DNA of 64,000 nucleotides from NCBI RefSeq assembly GCF_000321415.2, contig NC_019902.2, positions 2,666,001-2,730,000 on the forward strand, in the 5' to 3' direction. The first letter of the stretch is position 1; each line of letters opens with the position of its first letter. Below the pieces are notes generated by a model. It was given only the letters and a program-made list of their open reading frames with translations. It was not told where the DNA came from and did not search any database. This document shows positions 35,287-44,034 of the stretch, piece by piece. This DNA is from Thioalkalivibrio nitratireducens DSM 14787. Lineage in GTDB: Bacteria; Pseudomonadota; Gammaproteobacteria; Ectothiorhodospirales; Ectothiorhodospiraceae. The position numbers and the translations under genes are program-made.

Positions 35287-36791
35287 GCGTTCCCCTCCGG
35301 CCCTGGGGCCCGGGCCGCCAGTGCCGCGGCCAGTTCCCGGTCGCTAAACGGATACTCCCGCCCGGCGATGATCTGCACCGTTTCGTGGCCTTTACCAGCG
35401 ATCAGCACGACGTCTCCGGGATCGGCCTCGGCCGCGGCCGTCCGGATCGCCTCGGCGCGGTCGCCGATCTCGAGGGTCCGCGCGGGGCCACTGCACCCAT
35501 CCAGGACCGCCCGGCGGATCACCTCCGGCGGCTCGTCGCGCGGGTTGTCGTCGGTCACGATCACCACGTCGGCGAGCCGGCTCGCGACTTCGCCCATCGC
35601 CGGGCGCTTGCCGGGGTCACGGTTGCCGCCGCAGCCGAACACGACCCAGATCCGCCGCTGCGCATGCGGTCGCAGTGCGTTCAGCGCAGCCTCCAGCGCC
35701 GACGGGGTGTGAGCGTAGTCGACGACCAGTGCCGCCCCGTTCGCCCGTGCGAAGCGCTCCATCCGGCCCGGCACCCCCCGGGTTCCCGCCAGCGCGGCCA
35801 GCGCCCGCTCGGCCGGATGCCCCAAGGCCAGCAGCGTCCCCAGCGTGGCCAGCAGGTTGGAGGCCTGGAAAACCCCAAACAGCGGCACGGCCACCCGCCC
35901 GCTGCGCGCACCGATTACCGCCTCGAACTCCAGACCCCGCTCGGTGGCGCGCAGATCGCGTGCAAGAACATGACGTTCCCCGGGTTGCTGTTCGCCGCGC
36001 AGGCCGTAGGTCCAGCACTCGAGGGCCCCGTCGCCGCCGCAATGCTCACGGTGCAATCGACGCCCGAAATCGTCGTCAACGTTCAGCACCAGTGCCTGCA
36101 GGCCGGGCATCCGGAACAGGCGGGCCTTGGCATCGGCATAGGCCGACAGCGACCCGTGGTAGTCGAGATGATCGCGCCCCAGCTGGGTCAGCACCGCCAC
36201 CGTCGGACGCAGCCCGTCCAGCCGGCCCTGCTCCAGCGCGTGCGACGACGCCTCCAGCGCCACCGCGGCGAATCCCTCCCGCGCCAGCTCCGCCAGGTGC
36301 CGGTGCAGCTCCAGCACGTCCGGCGTCGTCAGGCCGGTCGGCGCCAGCGCGCCCGGGGCACCGACTCCCAGCGTCCCGATCACCGCGCAGCGCAGCCCCA
36401 GACCGCTGAGTGCGACCGCGACCTGGTGGCTGACCGAGGTCTTGCCGTCGGTACCGGTGATCGCGACCAGCGGCCGGTCGGCAGGCCAGGCCCCGAAAAG
36501 CCGCTCCGCAATTTCGGGAAGACGGCGCCGCAACCCGGGCACGTGGACGTAGCGCGGGTCTCCGGCGGGGACCGTGCCATCCTCGTCCCAGAGCACGACC
36601 GCCGCACCCCGCTTCAGGGCGTCCGGCGCCCAGGCCAGACCGTGCGCCCGGGTTCCGCGCAGGGCCACGAAGGCGGCACCGGGACTCAGCACCTGGCTGC
36701 GCTGGCTCAAGTCGTGGACCGCGACATCGGGCAACCCCTCCCGGTCCGGCAGCAGGCGATGCAGCGGCATCGGGCTCTGGTGCGCATTCAC
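35283..36791 (-). CDS. murE: UDP-MurNAc-Ala-Glu--meso-diaminopimelate ligase
   Basis: 502 aa. The ATP loop is AITGTDGKTSVSHQ. The substrate-choice motif reads DDNPRDE; DNPR is the meso-diaminopimelate signature, so the cell wall is predicted to be DAP-type. VVDYAHTPSALEAAL marks the start of the C-domain. ATGA overlap with ftsI. Confidence 0.97.
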   Translation of the reverse strand: MNAHQSPMPLHRLLPDREGLPDVAVHDLSQRSQVLSPGAAFVALRGTRAHGLAWAPDALKRGAAVVLWDEDGTVPAGDPRYVHVPGLRRRLPEIAERLFGAWPADRPLVAITGTDGKTSVSHQVAVALSGLGLRCAVIGTLGVGAPGALAPTGLTTPDVLELHRHLAELAREGFAAVALEASSHALEQGRLDGLRPTVAVLTQLGRDHLDYHGSLSAYADAKARLFRMPGLQALVLNVDDDFGRRLHREHCGGDGALECWTYGLRGEQQPGERHVLARDLRATERGLEFEAVIGARSGRVAVPLFGVFQASNLLATLGTLLALGHPAERALAALAGTRGVPGRMERFARANGAALVVDYAHTPSALEAALNALRPHAQRRIWVVFGCGGNRDPGKRPAMGEVASRLADVVIVTDDNPRDEPPEVIRRAVLDGCSGPARTLEIGDRAEAIRTAAAEADPGDVVLIAGKGHETVQIIAGREYPFSDRELAAALAARAPGPEGNA

Positions 36792-38506
36792 GACCGCGGC
36801 CCCCCGCGCTCGAGAGCCATCCGCAGCGGCGGTTCGGACAGGTTGTCCGGGGCCACGTGGAACAGGCGCAGTGCCGCCTCGACCACCCGCGCAAAGACCG
36901 GGGCCGCCACCGCGCCCCCGTAATAGACGCCGGCGTCGGGTTCGTCGACGACCACGGCCATCACGAAACGCGGATCCGACACCGGCGCCAGGCCCACGAA
37001 CGCCGAGACATACGTATCGGCGGAGTAGCCGCCGGCGACGGCCTTGCGGCTGGTGCCGGTCTTCCCGGCCACCCGGTAGCCGGGAATCGCGGCCTGGCGC
37101 GCAGTGCCCTCGCTCCCGGTCACGCGTTCCATCATCGCCAACACCGCGCGGGCAGTGTCGGCGCGCATCACGCGCTCCGGCTGGCGCAGGTCCCCGGCGG
37201 TCTCGACCAGCCGCAGCGGCACCCGGTCGCCATCGTTCGCGAACGCGGTGTACGCGGCCACAAGGTGCATCGGAGTCACCGAGAGCCCGTAGCCATACCC
37301 GAGCGTCGCGACTTCCACCCGGCGCCAGGTCGGGTAGTCCCGTAGCAGCCCGGTGACCTCGCCGGGCAGTCCCGTGCCCAGCGACTGGCCGAACCCTGCC
37401 TGGTGCAGCATCCGCCAGAAGTCACCAGGCGGCGTTTCCAGGGCGAGCCGGGTCGAACCCACGTTGGAAGAGCGCGAGATCAGCGTCGCCAGGTCGATGC
37501 GCCCGAAGTTGCGGATGTCGCGCACCGTGTGCCGCCCGACCCGCATCGTACCGGGGGTCGTGTCCAGCACCACGTCGGGGCTCACGGTCCCCGTCTCCAG
37601 GGCCGCGGCCACGGTGAACGGCTTGATCACCGACCCCGGTTCGAAGCTGTCGGTCGCGGCCCGGTTGCGGGTCTGGCTCAGGTCCATCTGCGAGCGGTTG
37701 TTGGGATTGAACCCTGGCTGGTTGACCAGCGCGAGAATGTCGCCGGAGCGGGCATCGACCAGCACCGCCGAGCCGCCACGCGCGTTGTGGGCCTGCACCG
37801 CCGCCTTGAGTTCCCGGTAGGCGAGATACTGCAGGCGCTGGTCGATCGTCAGGCGCAGATCCTTACCATCCCGGGCCGGACGGATACTCGCCACGTCCCG
37901 GATGCTCCGTCCATGGCGGTCCCTGAGCACCCGCTTGGCGCCGGGCTGCCCCGACAGCCAGCCGTCGAAGGCCAGTTCCATCCCCTCCTGTCCTTCCTCG
38001 TCGATGTTGGTGAAACCGACGATGTGCGCGACGGTTTCACCGTGCGGGTAGTAGCGCCGGAACTCGCGCATCAGCGCGACCCCCGGGAGCTGCAGAGCAG
38101 CGACCTGGTGCGCCTGTTCCGGTGGGAGGTGGCGCCGGAGATAGATGAACTCCCGGTCGGCCCGGGACTCCACGCGGTTGCGCAGCGCCGCCGGGTCGAG
38201 GCCGAGCACGCGTGCCAGCTCCGGCAGCCGTTCCGCGTCGGCCCACAATTCGCCCGGGTGCGCCCAGGCAGTCTCCACTGGGCCGGAGATCGCGAGCGGC
38301 TCGCCGTGACGGTCGGTGATCAGCCCGCGGTGCGCCGGCTCCACCACGGTACGGACCTGCCGGGCCTCGCCCTGACCCTGGAGAAAGTCGCGATTGAGCA
38401 CCTGGAGATCCAGCGCACGCAGCACCAGGACCGCGACGACGACCAGCAGGCCCGCCGCCACGACCTTCAACCGCAGGTGGCTGACCTGCCGCTTCAGCGC
38501 GCCCAC
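36788..38506 (-). CDS. ftsI: Septal peptidoglycan transpeptidase FtsI (PBP3)
   Basis: 572 aa from GTG 38506, inside the ftsL 3' end, with GGGGAAG upstream. One membrane anchor (about 12-32) precedes a pedestal domain and the transpeptidase. Active-site motifs are SVIK (Ser292), SSN (346-348) and KTG (482-484). It crosslinks septal peptidoglycan together with FtsW and is a beta-lactam target. Confidence 0.97.
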   Translation of the reverse strand: MGALKRQVSHLRLKVVAAGLLVVVAVLVLRALDLQVLNRDFLQGQGEARQVRTVVEPAHRGLITDRHGEPLAISGPVETAWAHPGELWADAERLPELARVLGLDPAALRNRVESRADREFIYLRRHLPPEQAHQVAALQLPGVALMREFRRYYPHGETVAHIVGFTNIDEEGQEGMELAFDGWLSGQPGAKRVLRDRHGRSIRDVASIRPARDGKDLRLTIDQRLQYLAYRELKAAVQAHNARGGSAVLVDARSGDILALVNQPGFNPNNRSQMDLSQTRNRAATDSFEPGSVIKPFTVAAALETGTVSPDVVLDTTPGTMRVGRHTVRDIRNFGRIDLATLISRSSNVGSTRLALETPPGDFWRMLHQAGFGQSLGTGLPGEVTGLLRDYPTWRRVEVATLGYGYGLSVTPMHLVAAYTAFANDGDRVPLRLVETAGDLRQPERVMRADTARAVLAMMERVTGSEGTARQAAIPGYRVAGKTGTSRKAVAGGYSADTYVSAFVGLAPVSDPRFVMAVVVDEPDAGVYYGGAVAAPVFARVVEAALRLFHVAPDNLSEPPLRMALERGGPRS

Positions 38507-38778
38507 GAGACTTCCCCGACATAGACGATGTGTTCCGCACCCGGCTTGATCATACCCAGGCGTTCCCGCGCCGCGGTCTCGATCCGTGCCTGGGTGGCCC
38601 AGGTGGCCTGCTCCAGCTGCAGCTGGGTCCATTCCAGGTTCAGCGCGTCGCGCTCGGACAGCGCCGCCTGATGCTCGATGAACACTTGACGCGCCTCGTG
38701 CCGGGCGACCACGACCCCGACCGCCGATGCAAACACCAGCGCGGCCAGCACGATCTGCAGGATCAGTACCCGGCTCAT
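38494..38778 (-). CDS. ftsL: Cell division protein FtsL
   Basis: 94 aa bitopic protein. The membrane helix is at about residues 3-22 (MSRVLILQIVLAALVFASAV). A periplasmic coiled coil follows, ending in a conserved ERLGMIKPGAEHIVYV segment. It forms the FtsQLB subcomplex that activates FtsWI. ATG 38778 overlaps the rsmH stop as ATGA, and its 3' end overlaps ftsI by 13 nt. Confidence 0.95.
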   Translation of the reverse strand: MSRVLILQIVLAALVFASAVGVVVARHEARQVFIEHQAALSERDALNLEWTQLQLEQATWATQARIETAARERLGMIKPGAEHIVYVGEVSWAR

Positions 38779-39707
38779 GGCTGGTACTCGGCGATGCGCA
38801 GCACGGCCGACCGGGCCCGGGGATTCCGCCGACACTCGTCGGCGTCCGCGCGCAGCGCCTTGCCGATGATCCGGAACGGCGCAGGACGGGGTTCTGCGGC
38901 CACCGGGAGGCCGCGCGGAAGGCGGGGCCGGTCCGAACGCCCCTGGAAAGCTCTTTTGACCAGGCGATCCTCCAGGGAATGGAAACTGATCACGACCAGC
39001 CGGGCACTCGCCCTCAGTATCCCGGGGACGGTTTCCAGCCAGGTTCGCAGTTCGGCGAGCTCATCGTTCACGTGAATCCGCAGCGCCTGGAAAGTCCGCG
39101 TAGCCGGATGCCGGCCCGGTTCGACCCGCGGCACCGCACGCCGCACCAGTTCGGCGAGCTGCCGGGTGCGCGTCAGCGGCTCGACCTGCCGGGCCGCGAC
39201 GATCGCACGGGCGATGCGCCGGGAGAAGCGTTCCTCGCCGTAGCGGTAGATCACGTCGGCGATCGCCTGTTCCGGCGCCCGATTCAGCCATTCCGACGCG
39301 GGAATTCCTGCACCGGGATCCATGCGCATGTCCAGCGGGCCGTCCTGCTGGAAGCTGAAGCCCCGCTCCGGCGCACCGAGCTGCGGCGATGAGACCCCGA
39401 GGTCCAGCAGCACGCCATCGACCCGGCCGTCCCCGGGCCAGTGTTGCCGGACCCGATCAGCCATGCTCGAAAAACACCCCTGACGGAACGCGAAGCGCGG
39501 ATCCTGCTCCAGAGCGGCCGCCGCCTGCGCGGCCGCCGGATCGCGGTCCATCGCCAGCAGCCGCCCCTGCGGGTCGAGCGCGTCGAGGATGGCACGGCTG
39601 TGGCCGCCACGGCCGAAAGTGCCGTCCACGTACCGGCCCGCCGGACGAATCGCGAGGCCCCGTACCGCCGGTGCGAGCAGTACGGGCGTATGCAGCGAAG
39701 TCTCCAT
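38775..39707 (-). CDS. rsmH: 16S rRNA (cytosine-1402-N4)-methyltransferase
   Basis: 310 aa. The SAM site is in YVDGTFGRGGHSRAIL and LLDLGVSSPQLG; the C-terminal VISFHSLEDRLVKRAF and NPRARSAVLRIAE blocks are diagnostic of MraW/RsmH. It methylates C1402 in the ribosomal P site, together with RsmI. It lies five bases after mraZ and has no separate RBS, implying coupling. Confidence 0.97.
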   Translation of the reverse strand: METSLHTPVLLAPAVRGLAIRPAGRYVDGTFGRGGHSRAILDALDPQGRLLAMDRDPAAAQAAAALEQDPRFAFRQGCFSSMADRVRQHWPGDGRVDGVLLDLGVSSPQLGAPERGFSFQQDGPLDMRMDPGAGIPASEWLNRAPEQAIADVIYRYGEERFSRRIARAIVAARQVEPLTRTRQLAELVRRAVPRVEPGRHPATRTFQALRIHVNDELAELRTWLETVPGILRASARLVVISFHSLEDRLVKRAFQGRSDRPRLPRGLPVAAEPRPAPFRIIGKALRADADECRRNPRARSAVLRIAEYQP

Positions 39708-39712
39708 GGTGG

Positions 39713-40162
39713 CTACAGAGCGATGGATTCGAGCGCGTCACTGAGTGAGCCATCCGCATCCTCCCCGAACCAGAGTTCGCGATTGCGGGACCAGGTGTCC
39801 TCATCCCAGATTTCGAACTTGCTCCCCTGACCGACCAGCATCACCCGCTTCTCCAGTCCGGCGAACTCGCGCAGCGGCGGCGGGACCAGCAGGCGGCCCT
39901 GGCCATCGAGCTCGCATTCGGTAGCGTGTCCGACCAGCAGCCGCTGCAGGCGCCGGACCTGCGGGTTCATGTTCGGCCGGGACATCAGGGTCTGTTCGAT
40001 GCGCTCCCAGTCGGGCGCCGGGTACAGCAGCAGGCACCCGTCCCGGTCTACGGTGACCACCATCCGGCCCTGACACCGCTCCACCAGCGCCTCGCGATAG
40101 CGCGCCGGGACCGCGATGCGCCCCTTGGCGTCCAGACTGAGTTGGCTGAGCCCTCGGAACAT
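39713..40162 (-). CDS. mraZ: Transcriptional regulator MraZ
   Basis: 149 aa (E. coli 152) from ATG 40162 ([20 protein letters not shown]). Two SpoVT-AbrB repeats are visible, each with a DxKGRxxxP-type core ([14 protein letters not shown] and [14 protein letters not shown]). It is the known repressor of its own dcw operon, binding spaced TGGG boxes. Such boxes lie 18-43 nt upstream. Confidence 0.97.
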   Translation of the reverse strand: MFRGLSQLSLDAKGRIAVPARYREALVERCQGRMVVTVDRDGCLLLYPAPDWERIEQTLMSRPNMNPQVRRLQRLLVGHATECELDGQGRLLVPPPLREFAGLEKRVMLVGQGSKFEIWDEDTWSRNRELWFGEDADGSLSDALESIAL

Positions 40163-40179
40163 GTTGTGCCTCGACGGGG

Positions 40180-40205
40180 CCCCACTGATCCCCACCACGC
40201 CCCAC
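40180..40205 (-). promoter_or_regulatory. MraZ operator: three GTGGGG boxes
   Basis: On the minus strand GTGGGG occurs three times at exactly 10-bp steps (40200-40205, 40190-40195, 40180-40185). The boxes lie between the -10 element and the mraZ start codon. This matches the known MraZ-binding arrangement of TGGG repeats on one helix face. Confidence 0.85.
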
Positions 40206-40213
40206 TTCGAAAC

Positions 40214-40243
40214 ACTATAGGTACGCGAATCCGCGGGAGTCAA
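40214..40243 (-). promoter_or_regulatory. Sigma70 promoter of the mraZ/dcw operon
   Basis: TTGACT (40238-40243) and TATAGT (40214-40219) are 18 bp apart on the minus strand. The expected start, near 40207, is immediately upstream of the three MraZ boxes. Confidence 0.8.
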
Positions 40244-40395
40244 GGAAAAAATCGACCACCGACGAAAGAATAAGCGTTGATTCACAAATACTTACATGCA
40301 CTCGCTTACACCAGGGCAGAGCCCTGGAAAAGCCATGAAAAGCGGGATGTTGGACGGGTTAGTTAAGAGAACACTTGAAATAATGGCGCCAGCAT

Positions 40396-40420
40396 CCCGC
40401 GTCGCCGAAGGCGGCGCGGG
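40396..40420 (-). terminator. Strong GC hairpin downstream of rnpB
   Basis: A 25-nt hairpin with 10 of 11 pairs formed and a TTC loop, 16 nt beyond the RNase P RNA 3' end. The following bases lack a proper T-tract (CATTATTTC comes about 10 nt later), so termination may be imperfect. The rest of the rnpB-mraZ gap (about 40244-40395) is A+T-richer, holds a small hairpin at 40311-40327, and has no gene. Confidence 0.5.
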
Positions 40421-40435
40421 CGCGCCGTGGAGAAA

Positions 40436-40792
40436 AGTGGGAGCCGGCCTGTAAGCCGGGTTCTGTCGAGGGCTGTCATTCCTCTGCGACGCCTGTCGCC
40501 AGGCGCCTCCAGCAGCCTACCCGGGTGCAGTGCGGGCCACACCATCGCACCCCTATTTGGCCTTGCTCCGGACGGGGTTTACCCTGCCACGCACTGTTGC
40601 CAGGCGCGCGGTGCGCTCTTGCCGCACCATTTCACCCTTACCTGTGAACCGGACGGAACCGGCCCCATCGGCGGTATCTTTTCTGTGGCACTTTCCGTCG
40701 GCTTGCGCCGCCCAGGGATTACCTGGCGTCCTGCCCTGCGGAGCCCGGACTTTCCTCCACGCCTGCGCGCAGCGACAGCCCGGCCGACTCCC
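40436..40792 (-). ncRNA. rnpB: RNase P RNA, bacterial type A
   Basis: About 357 nt. The ends pair to form helix P1 (GGGAGTCGGCC with GGCCGGCTCCC). Universally conserved blocks are present: GAGGAAAGTCCGGGCTCC near the 5' end, ACAGAAAAGATACCGCCGAT, GGTAAGGGTGAAATGGTGCG, GCAAGGCCAAATAGG, and CGACAGAACCCGGCTTA near the 3' end. It is the catalytic RNA that matures tRNA 5' ends. The location between rsmI and mraZ is conserved in pseudomonads. Ends are estimated to a few bases. Confidence 0.95.
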
Positions 40793-40799
40793 GTAGCAT

Positions 40800-40828
40800 C
40801 TTGTACGCTCATGCATCCCCCGGCGCAA
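40800..40828 (-). promoter_or_regulatory. Candidate rnpB promoter
   Basis: TACAAG (40800-40805) is separated by 17 bp from TTGCGC (40823-40828). The predicted start, seven bases on, falls at the first G of the P1 helix. The -35 match is weak, but the position fits well. Confidence 0.55.
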
Positions 40829-40852
40829 GTCTGCCCGCCCCCGGCGCCGGCA

Positions 40853-41728
40853 TCAGCGCTGCCGGGCCAACGCACGGGAATAGAGGCGGTTGCGGGGAAC
40901 ACCGGTCAGCTGCACCGCCAGTTTCACGGCCTGCTTCAGCGGAAGCGCCGCCAGCAGCACGTCGAGCACCCGCTCCTCCTCGGCGGTGACGCCGCCACCG
41001 GGCTCGCCCCCCTCCGCCGATTCCTGCGCCCCGGCGATCAGCAGCACGAATTCGCCACGGCCCCGGTTCGGGTCCGCGCCGAGCCATTCCGGGAGCGTCG
41101 CGGCGAAACCGAAGTAATGTTGCTCGAACTGCTTGGTGATCTCCCGGGCCAGCACTACCTCGCGTTCCGGCGCCAGATCCGCCAGATCCCCCGCGCTCGC
41201 CCGGATACGGTGCGCAGACTCGAAACAGCAGACCGTGACCGGCAGGGTCAGAAGCTTCTCGAGACGCTGCCGACGCGCCGACACCGACGCGGGCAGAAAC
41301 CCCTCGAACCAGAACCGGTCGGAAGGCAGCCCGGCGACCGACAACGCGGCCATCACCGCGCTCGGCCCGGGGACCGGGAACACCGGCAGCCCCCCCTCGC
41401 GGACGGCCCGTACCAGCCGATAGCCGGGATCCGAGACCAGCGGCGTGCCGGCATCCGAGACCAGTGCGAGGTGCGCGCCCTGGCGCAGGCGCTCCAGCAG
41501 CTGCGGAACCCGCGCGGCCTCGTTGTGCTCGTGCAGGCTGAGCAGCGGCTTCGACAGCCCGAGATAGGCCAGCAGGCGCCCGCTGTGGCGGGTATCTTCC
41601 GCCACGACCAGGTCGGCCTCCCCCAGGATCCGCCGTGCCCGCGGGCTCAGATCCTCGAGGTTTCCGATCGGCGTCGCGACCACCCAGAGCGTCCCGGGCC
41701 GCGTTGACAGCGTCTGATGGTCTTTCAA
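40853..41728 (-). CDS. rsmI: 16S rRNA (cytidine-1402-2'-O)-methyltransferase
   Basis: 291 aa from TTG 41728 with AGGAGG about six bases upstream. The tetrapyrrole-methylase-type fold starts LWVVATPIGNLEDLSPRA; LVSDAGTPLVSDPGY and FPVPGPSAVMAAL follow. It methylates the same C1402 that RsmH modifies. The divergent lpoA gene starts 33 bp away. Confidence 0.95.
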   Translation of the reverse strand: MKDHQTLSTRPGTLWVVATPIGNLEDLSPRARRILGEADLVVAEDTRHSGRLLAYLGLSKPLLSLHEHNEAARVPQLLERLRQGAHLALVSDAGTPLVSDPGYRLVRAVREGGLPVFPVPGPSAVMAALSVAGLPSDRFWFEGFLPASVSARRQRLEKLLTLPVTVCCFESAHRIRASAGDLADLAPEREVVLAREITKQFEQHYFGFAATLPEWLGADPNRGRGEFVLLIAGAQESAEGGEPGGGVTAEEERVLDVLLAALPLKQAVKLAVQLTGVPRNRLYSRALARQR

Positions 41729-41732
41729 TACT
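41704..41732 (+). promoter_or_regulatory. Promoter of the lpoA-yraN operon inside rsmI
   Basis: A consensus TTGACA (41704-41709) and AATACT (41727-41732) are 17 bp apart, giving a start near 41739. The -35 element and spacer lie within the first codons of rsmI on the other strand. Confidence 0.6.
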
Positions 41733-41761
41733 GGCCTCCTACCCCTGCACACGAATCCCCC

Positions 41762-43678
41762 GTGACTCTAACGCACACGACCGTACCCGCGCGCGGAACC
41801 GCTGCCCGACACCTCCTCGCGCTTCTGTTCCTAGCCGCCCTGCTCTCGGCCTGCGCGGTTCCCCCGCCGCCCGCCCCGTCCACTCCGGCCGTCCCGCCGC
41901 CTGCCGAGATCGAAGTAACCCCGCTGGAGAGGGCCCGGACCCTGCTGATCGAAGCGGAGGCCACTCCTTCGGCGGACGCGTCGCGCCGGGCGATTGATGC
42001 CGTGCTGGCACTGGACGGCCCCGATGGCGGCCTGCTGCTGCGGGCAGAGCGGCTCTGGAGCCGGTTGCCGGAAGCAGGGAGCGCTCATCTCGCGGACCGC
42101 TACCGGGGGGCGCGGCTGGCCTGGGTGCAGAACGCTCCTGGAACCGCGCTCGAACGCCTGCCGCCGGTGGACGGCGATCCGGATTCGGTACTGCATTTCG
42201 ACGCCCTTGCCCTCCATGCCGAGTTGTTGACCACAACCGGCACCTGGAACGGCGCACTGCGGGCCCGCATCGCGCTGGATCCGCGTCTGCTGGAGGATCC
42301 CGCGCGGCAGCAAGAGAATCAGCAATTCATCTGGAATCTGCTGGCCACCGTCGAGACGATCCAGCGAGCGCAACTGCGCGGCCGGGATGCAAGCGAAGCC
42401 GAGCGCGGCTGGGCCGAGTTGTTCGCAGCGCTGCGAACGGCGGGTGCCGATCCGCAGGCTTTCGATCGCGCGGCTGACGAGTGGGGACAGGCGCATCCGG
42501 GCCACAACGCGCGTATTCTTCTGCCGGATCTGCGCGAGGCCACGCTCAGACTCGATGCCCCGCCGCGCCGCATCGCGGTATTGCTGCCGCTGTCCGGCTC
42601 GCTTGCCGAGCTCGGCAACGCCGTGCTCGACGGCATCAGCGCACGCCTTACCCGGGACCATGGATACGGGGTCCCGCTGCGGGTGTTCGACACCGAAGGC
42701 GAACCGGCTCTGGCCGAGGCACACTACCGCAACGCGATCGGTGAGGGCGTCGACCGCATCATCGGCCCCCTCACCCGGGAAGCAGTGGACCGGGTAGCGG
42801 CAATCGGAGCGGGACCACCGACGCTCCTGCTGAACCAGCCCGTGCAGCCCCTGCCCGAGTCGTTCTCGGTGCTGTCACTCGCGCCCGAAGACGACGCCCG
42901 GGCGGCAGCGGCAGAGGCCCGCGCCACCGGCTGGCACAACGCCCTGGTGCTGGTACCCGAGGGGACGTTCGGGGAGCGCGTCGCGGATGCATTCCGCGAG
43001 ACCTTCGAGTCCAGCGATGGCCGCGTGGCCACCGAGTACCGGTTCCAGGCGCGCGCCGCGGACCTGAACGCACAGATCGGTGCGATGCTCGGGGTCGATG
43101 AGTCCGAGGCGCGCATCGGTCGCCTGGGACGACAGCTCGGGCTGCGCCTGCAGGGCGATCCGCAGATTCGCGCCGATGTCGACGGGATCTTCATCGCCGG
43201 ACCCGCGCGCGACCTGCGCATGGTCGTGCCGCACCTGCATTATCACCGCGCACACCGGCTGCCGATGCTGGCCACCTCGCATGCTTACGAGGGGCGGCCG
43301 CAACCGATGCTCGATGAAGACTTGAGCGGGTTGCGCTTCCCCGACGCGCCCTGGATGTTTCCCGAACTGAACCCCGAGCCGGGACTCCGGCAGCAGCTCG
43401 AGGCCAAGGTCGAGTTCGAGGCCGACGGCGAGTCCGAGAGCGACTCCGCTGCGGCACGGCTGCCGCGCTTCGCCGCGCTGGGAATCGATGCCGGCGGACT
43501 CATCACCGAACTCGGCCGCTATCGGCGCGCTCCCCAGCTCGAGGCCCGGGGCGCGGCCGGCAACTGGGCCTGGCAGCCGCTGACGCGCAGCTGGGTACGC
43601 GAACCCGGCTGGTTCGAGTTCCGCAATGGCACGCCGGTGCCGGTGCACGCCGCACCGGGACCGGCGAACGACGACTGA
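41762..43678 (+). CDS. lpoA: LpoA-like lipoprotein, penicillin-binding protein activator
   Basis: 638 aa from GTG 41762. A signal peptide ends in lipobox LLSAC, making Cys31 the lipidated residue. A Pro-rich linker leads to a TPR-like N-domain (about 50-260). The C-terminal domain, of periplasmic-binding fold, starts RRIAVLLPLSGSLAELGNAV. In E. coli LpoA spans the periplasm to activate PBP1A. An ATG at 41717 would lengthen the product by 15 residues but falls between the likely -35 and -10 elements. The order rsmI/lpoA/yraN is conserved. Confidence 0.88.
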   Translation: MTLTHTTVPARGTAARHLLALLFLAALLSACAVPPPPAPSTPAVPPPAEIEVTPLERARTLLIEAEATPSADASRRAIDAVLALDGPDGGLLLRAERLWSRLPEAGSAHLADRYRGARLAWVQNAPGTALERLPPVDGDPDSVLHFDALALHAELLTTTGTWNGALRARIALDPRLLEDPARQQENQQFIWNLLATVETIQRAQLRGRDASEAERGWAELFAALRTAGADPQAFDRAADEWGQAHPGHNARILLPDLREATLRLDAPPRRIAVLLPLSGSLAELGNAVLDGISARLTRDHGYGVPLRVFDTEGEPALAEAHYRNAIGEGVDRIIGPLTREAVDRVAAIGAGPPTLLLNQPVQPLPESFSVLSLAPEDDARAAAAEARATGWHNALVLVPEGTFGERVADAFRETFESSDGRVATEYRFQARAADLNAQIGAMLGVDESEARIGRLGRQLGLRLQGDPQIRADVDGIFIAGPARDLRMVVPHLHYHRAHRLPMLATSHAYEGRPQPMLDEDLSGLRFPDAPWMFPELNPEPGLRQQLEAKVEFEADGESESDSAAARLPRFAALGIDAGGLITELGRYRRAPQLEARGAAGNWAWQPLTRSWVREPGWFEFRNGTPVPVHAAPGPANDD

Positions 43679-44034
43679 TGGTACTCCCGGCGTTACGCGG
43701 GCAGGCTGCGGAGCGCGAGGCCGAGCGCTTCCTCGAACGCCAGGGTCTGGGCATCGTCGCGCGCAACTACCGCAGGCCGTTCGGCGAGATCGACCTGATC
43801 GCGCGGGAAGGCGGGGTGCTGGTATTCGTCGAGGTACGCAAGCGCAGTCACCGCGGCTTCGCCGACGGCGCCGAGAGCATCGATCGGCGCAAATGCCAGC
43901 GCCTGCGGCGGACCGCCGCGGCGTACCTGCAACAGACCCGCTGGCAGGGGCCGGTGCGGTTCGACGTGCTGGTGCTCGATGCGGGCAACCGGATCGAGTG
44001 GCTGCAGGATGCGATCCAGGAGGAATCCTGGTGA
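43678..44034 (+). CDS. yraN: YraN/UPF0102 family nuclease-like protein
   Basis: 118 aa. The restriction-endonuclease-like core is readable: AEREAERFLERQGLGIVARN, then GEIDLIAREGGVLVFVEVRK. This contains the E-I-D and V-E-V metal-site residues. The function is not established; a Holliday-junction-resolvase-like fold is known for the family. It shares one base with the lpoA stop (TGATG) and overlaps the next gene. Confidence 0.93.
   Translation: MVLPALRGQAAEREAERFLERQGLGIVARNYRRPFGEIDLIAREGGVLVFVEVRKRSHRGFADGAESIDRRKCQRLRRTAAAYLQQTRWQGPVRFDVLVLDAGNRIEWLQDAIQEESW

Noticed and set aside
36420-36460. MurE ATP loop has Asp (GTDGKT) where the other Mur ligases here have His or Asn
   Set aside because: To my knowledge Asp occurs at this position in other MurE proteins and the rest of the loop is intact, so it is not a sign of inactivation.
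40311-40327. Small hairpin CCAGGGC/GCCCTGG between rnpB and mraZ as a terminator
   Set aside because: No T-tract follows on either strand (the adjacent A-run lies on the wrong side for the rnpB transcript).
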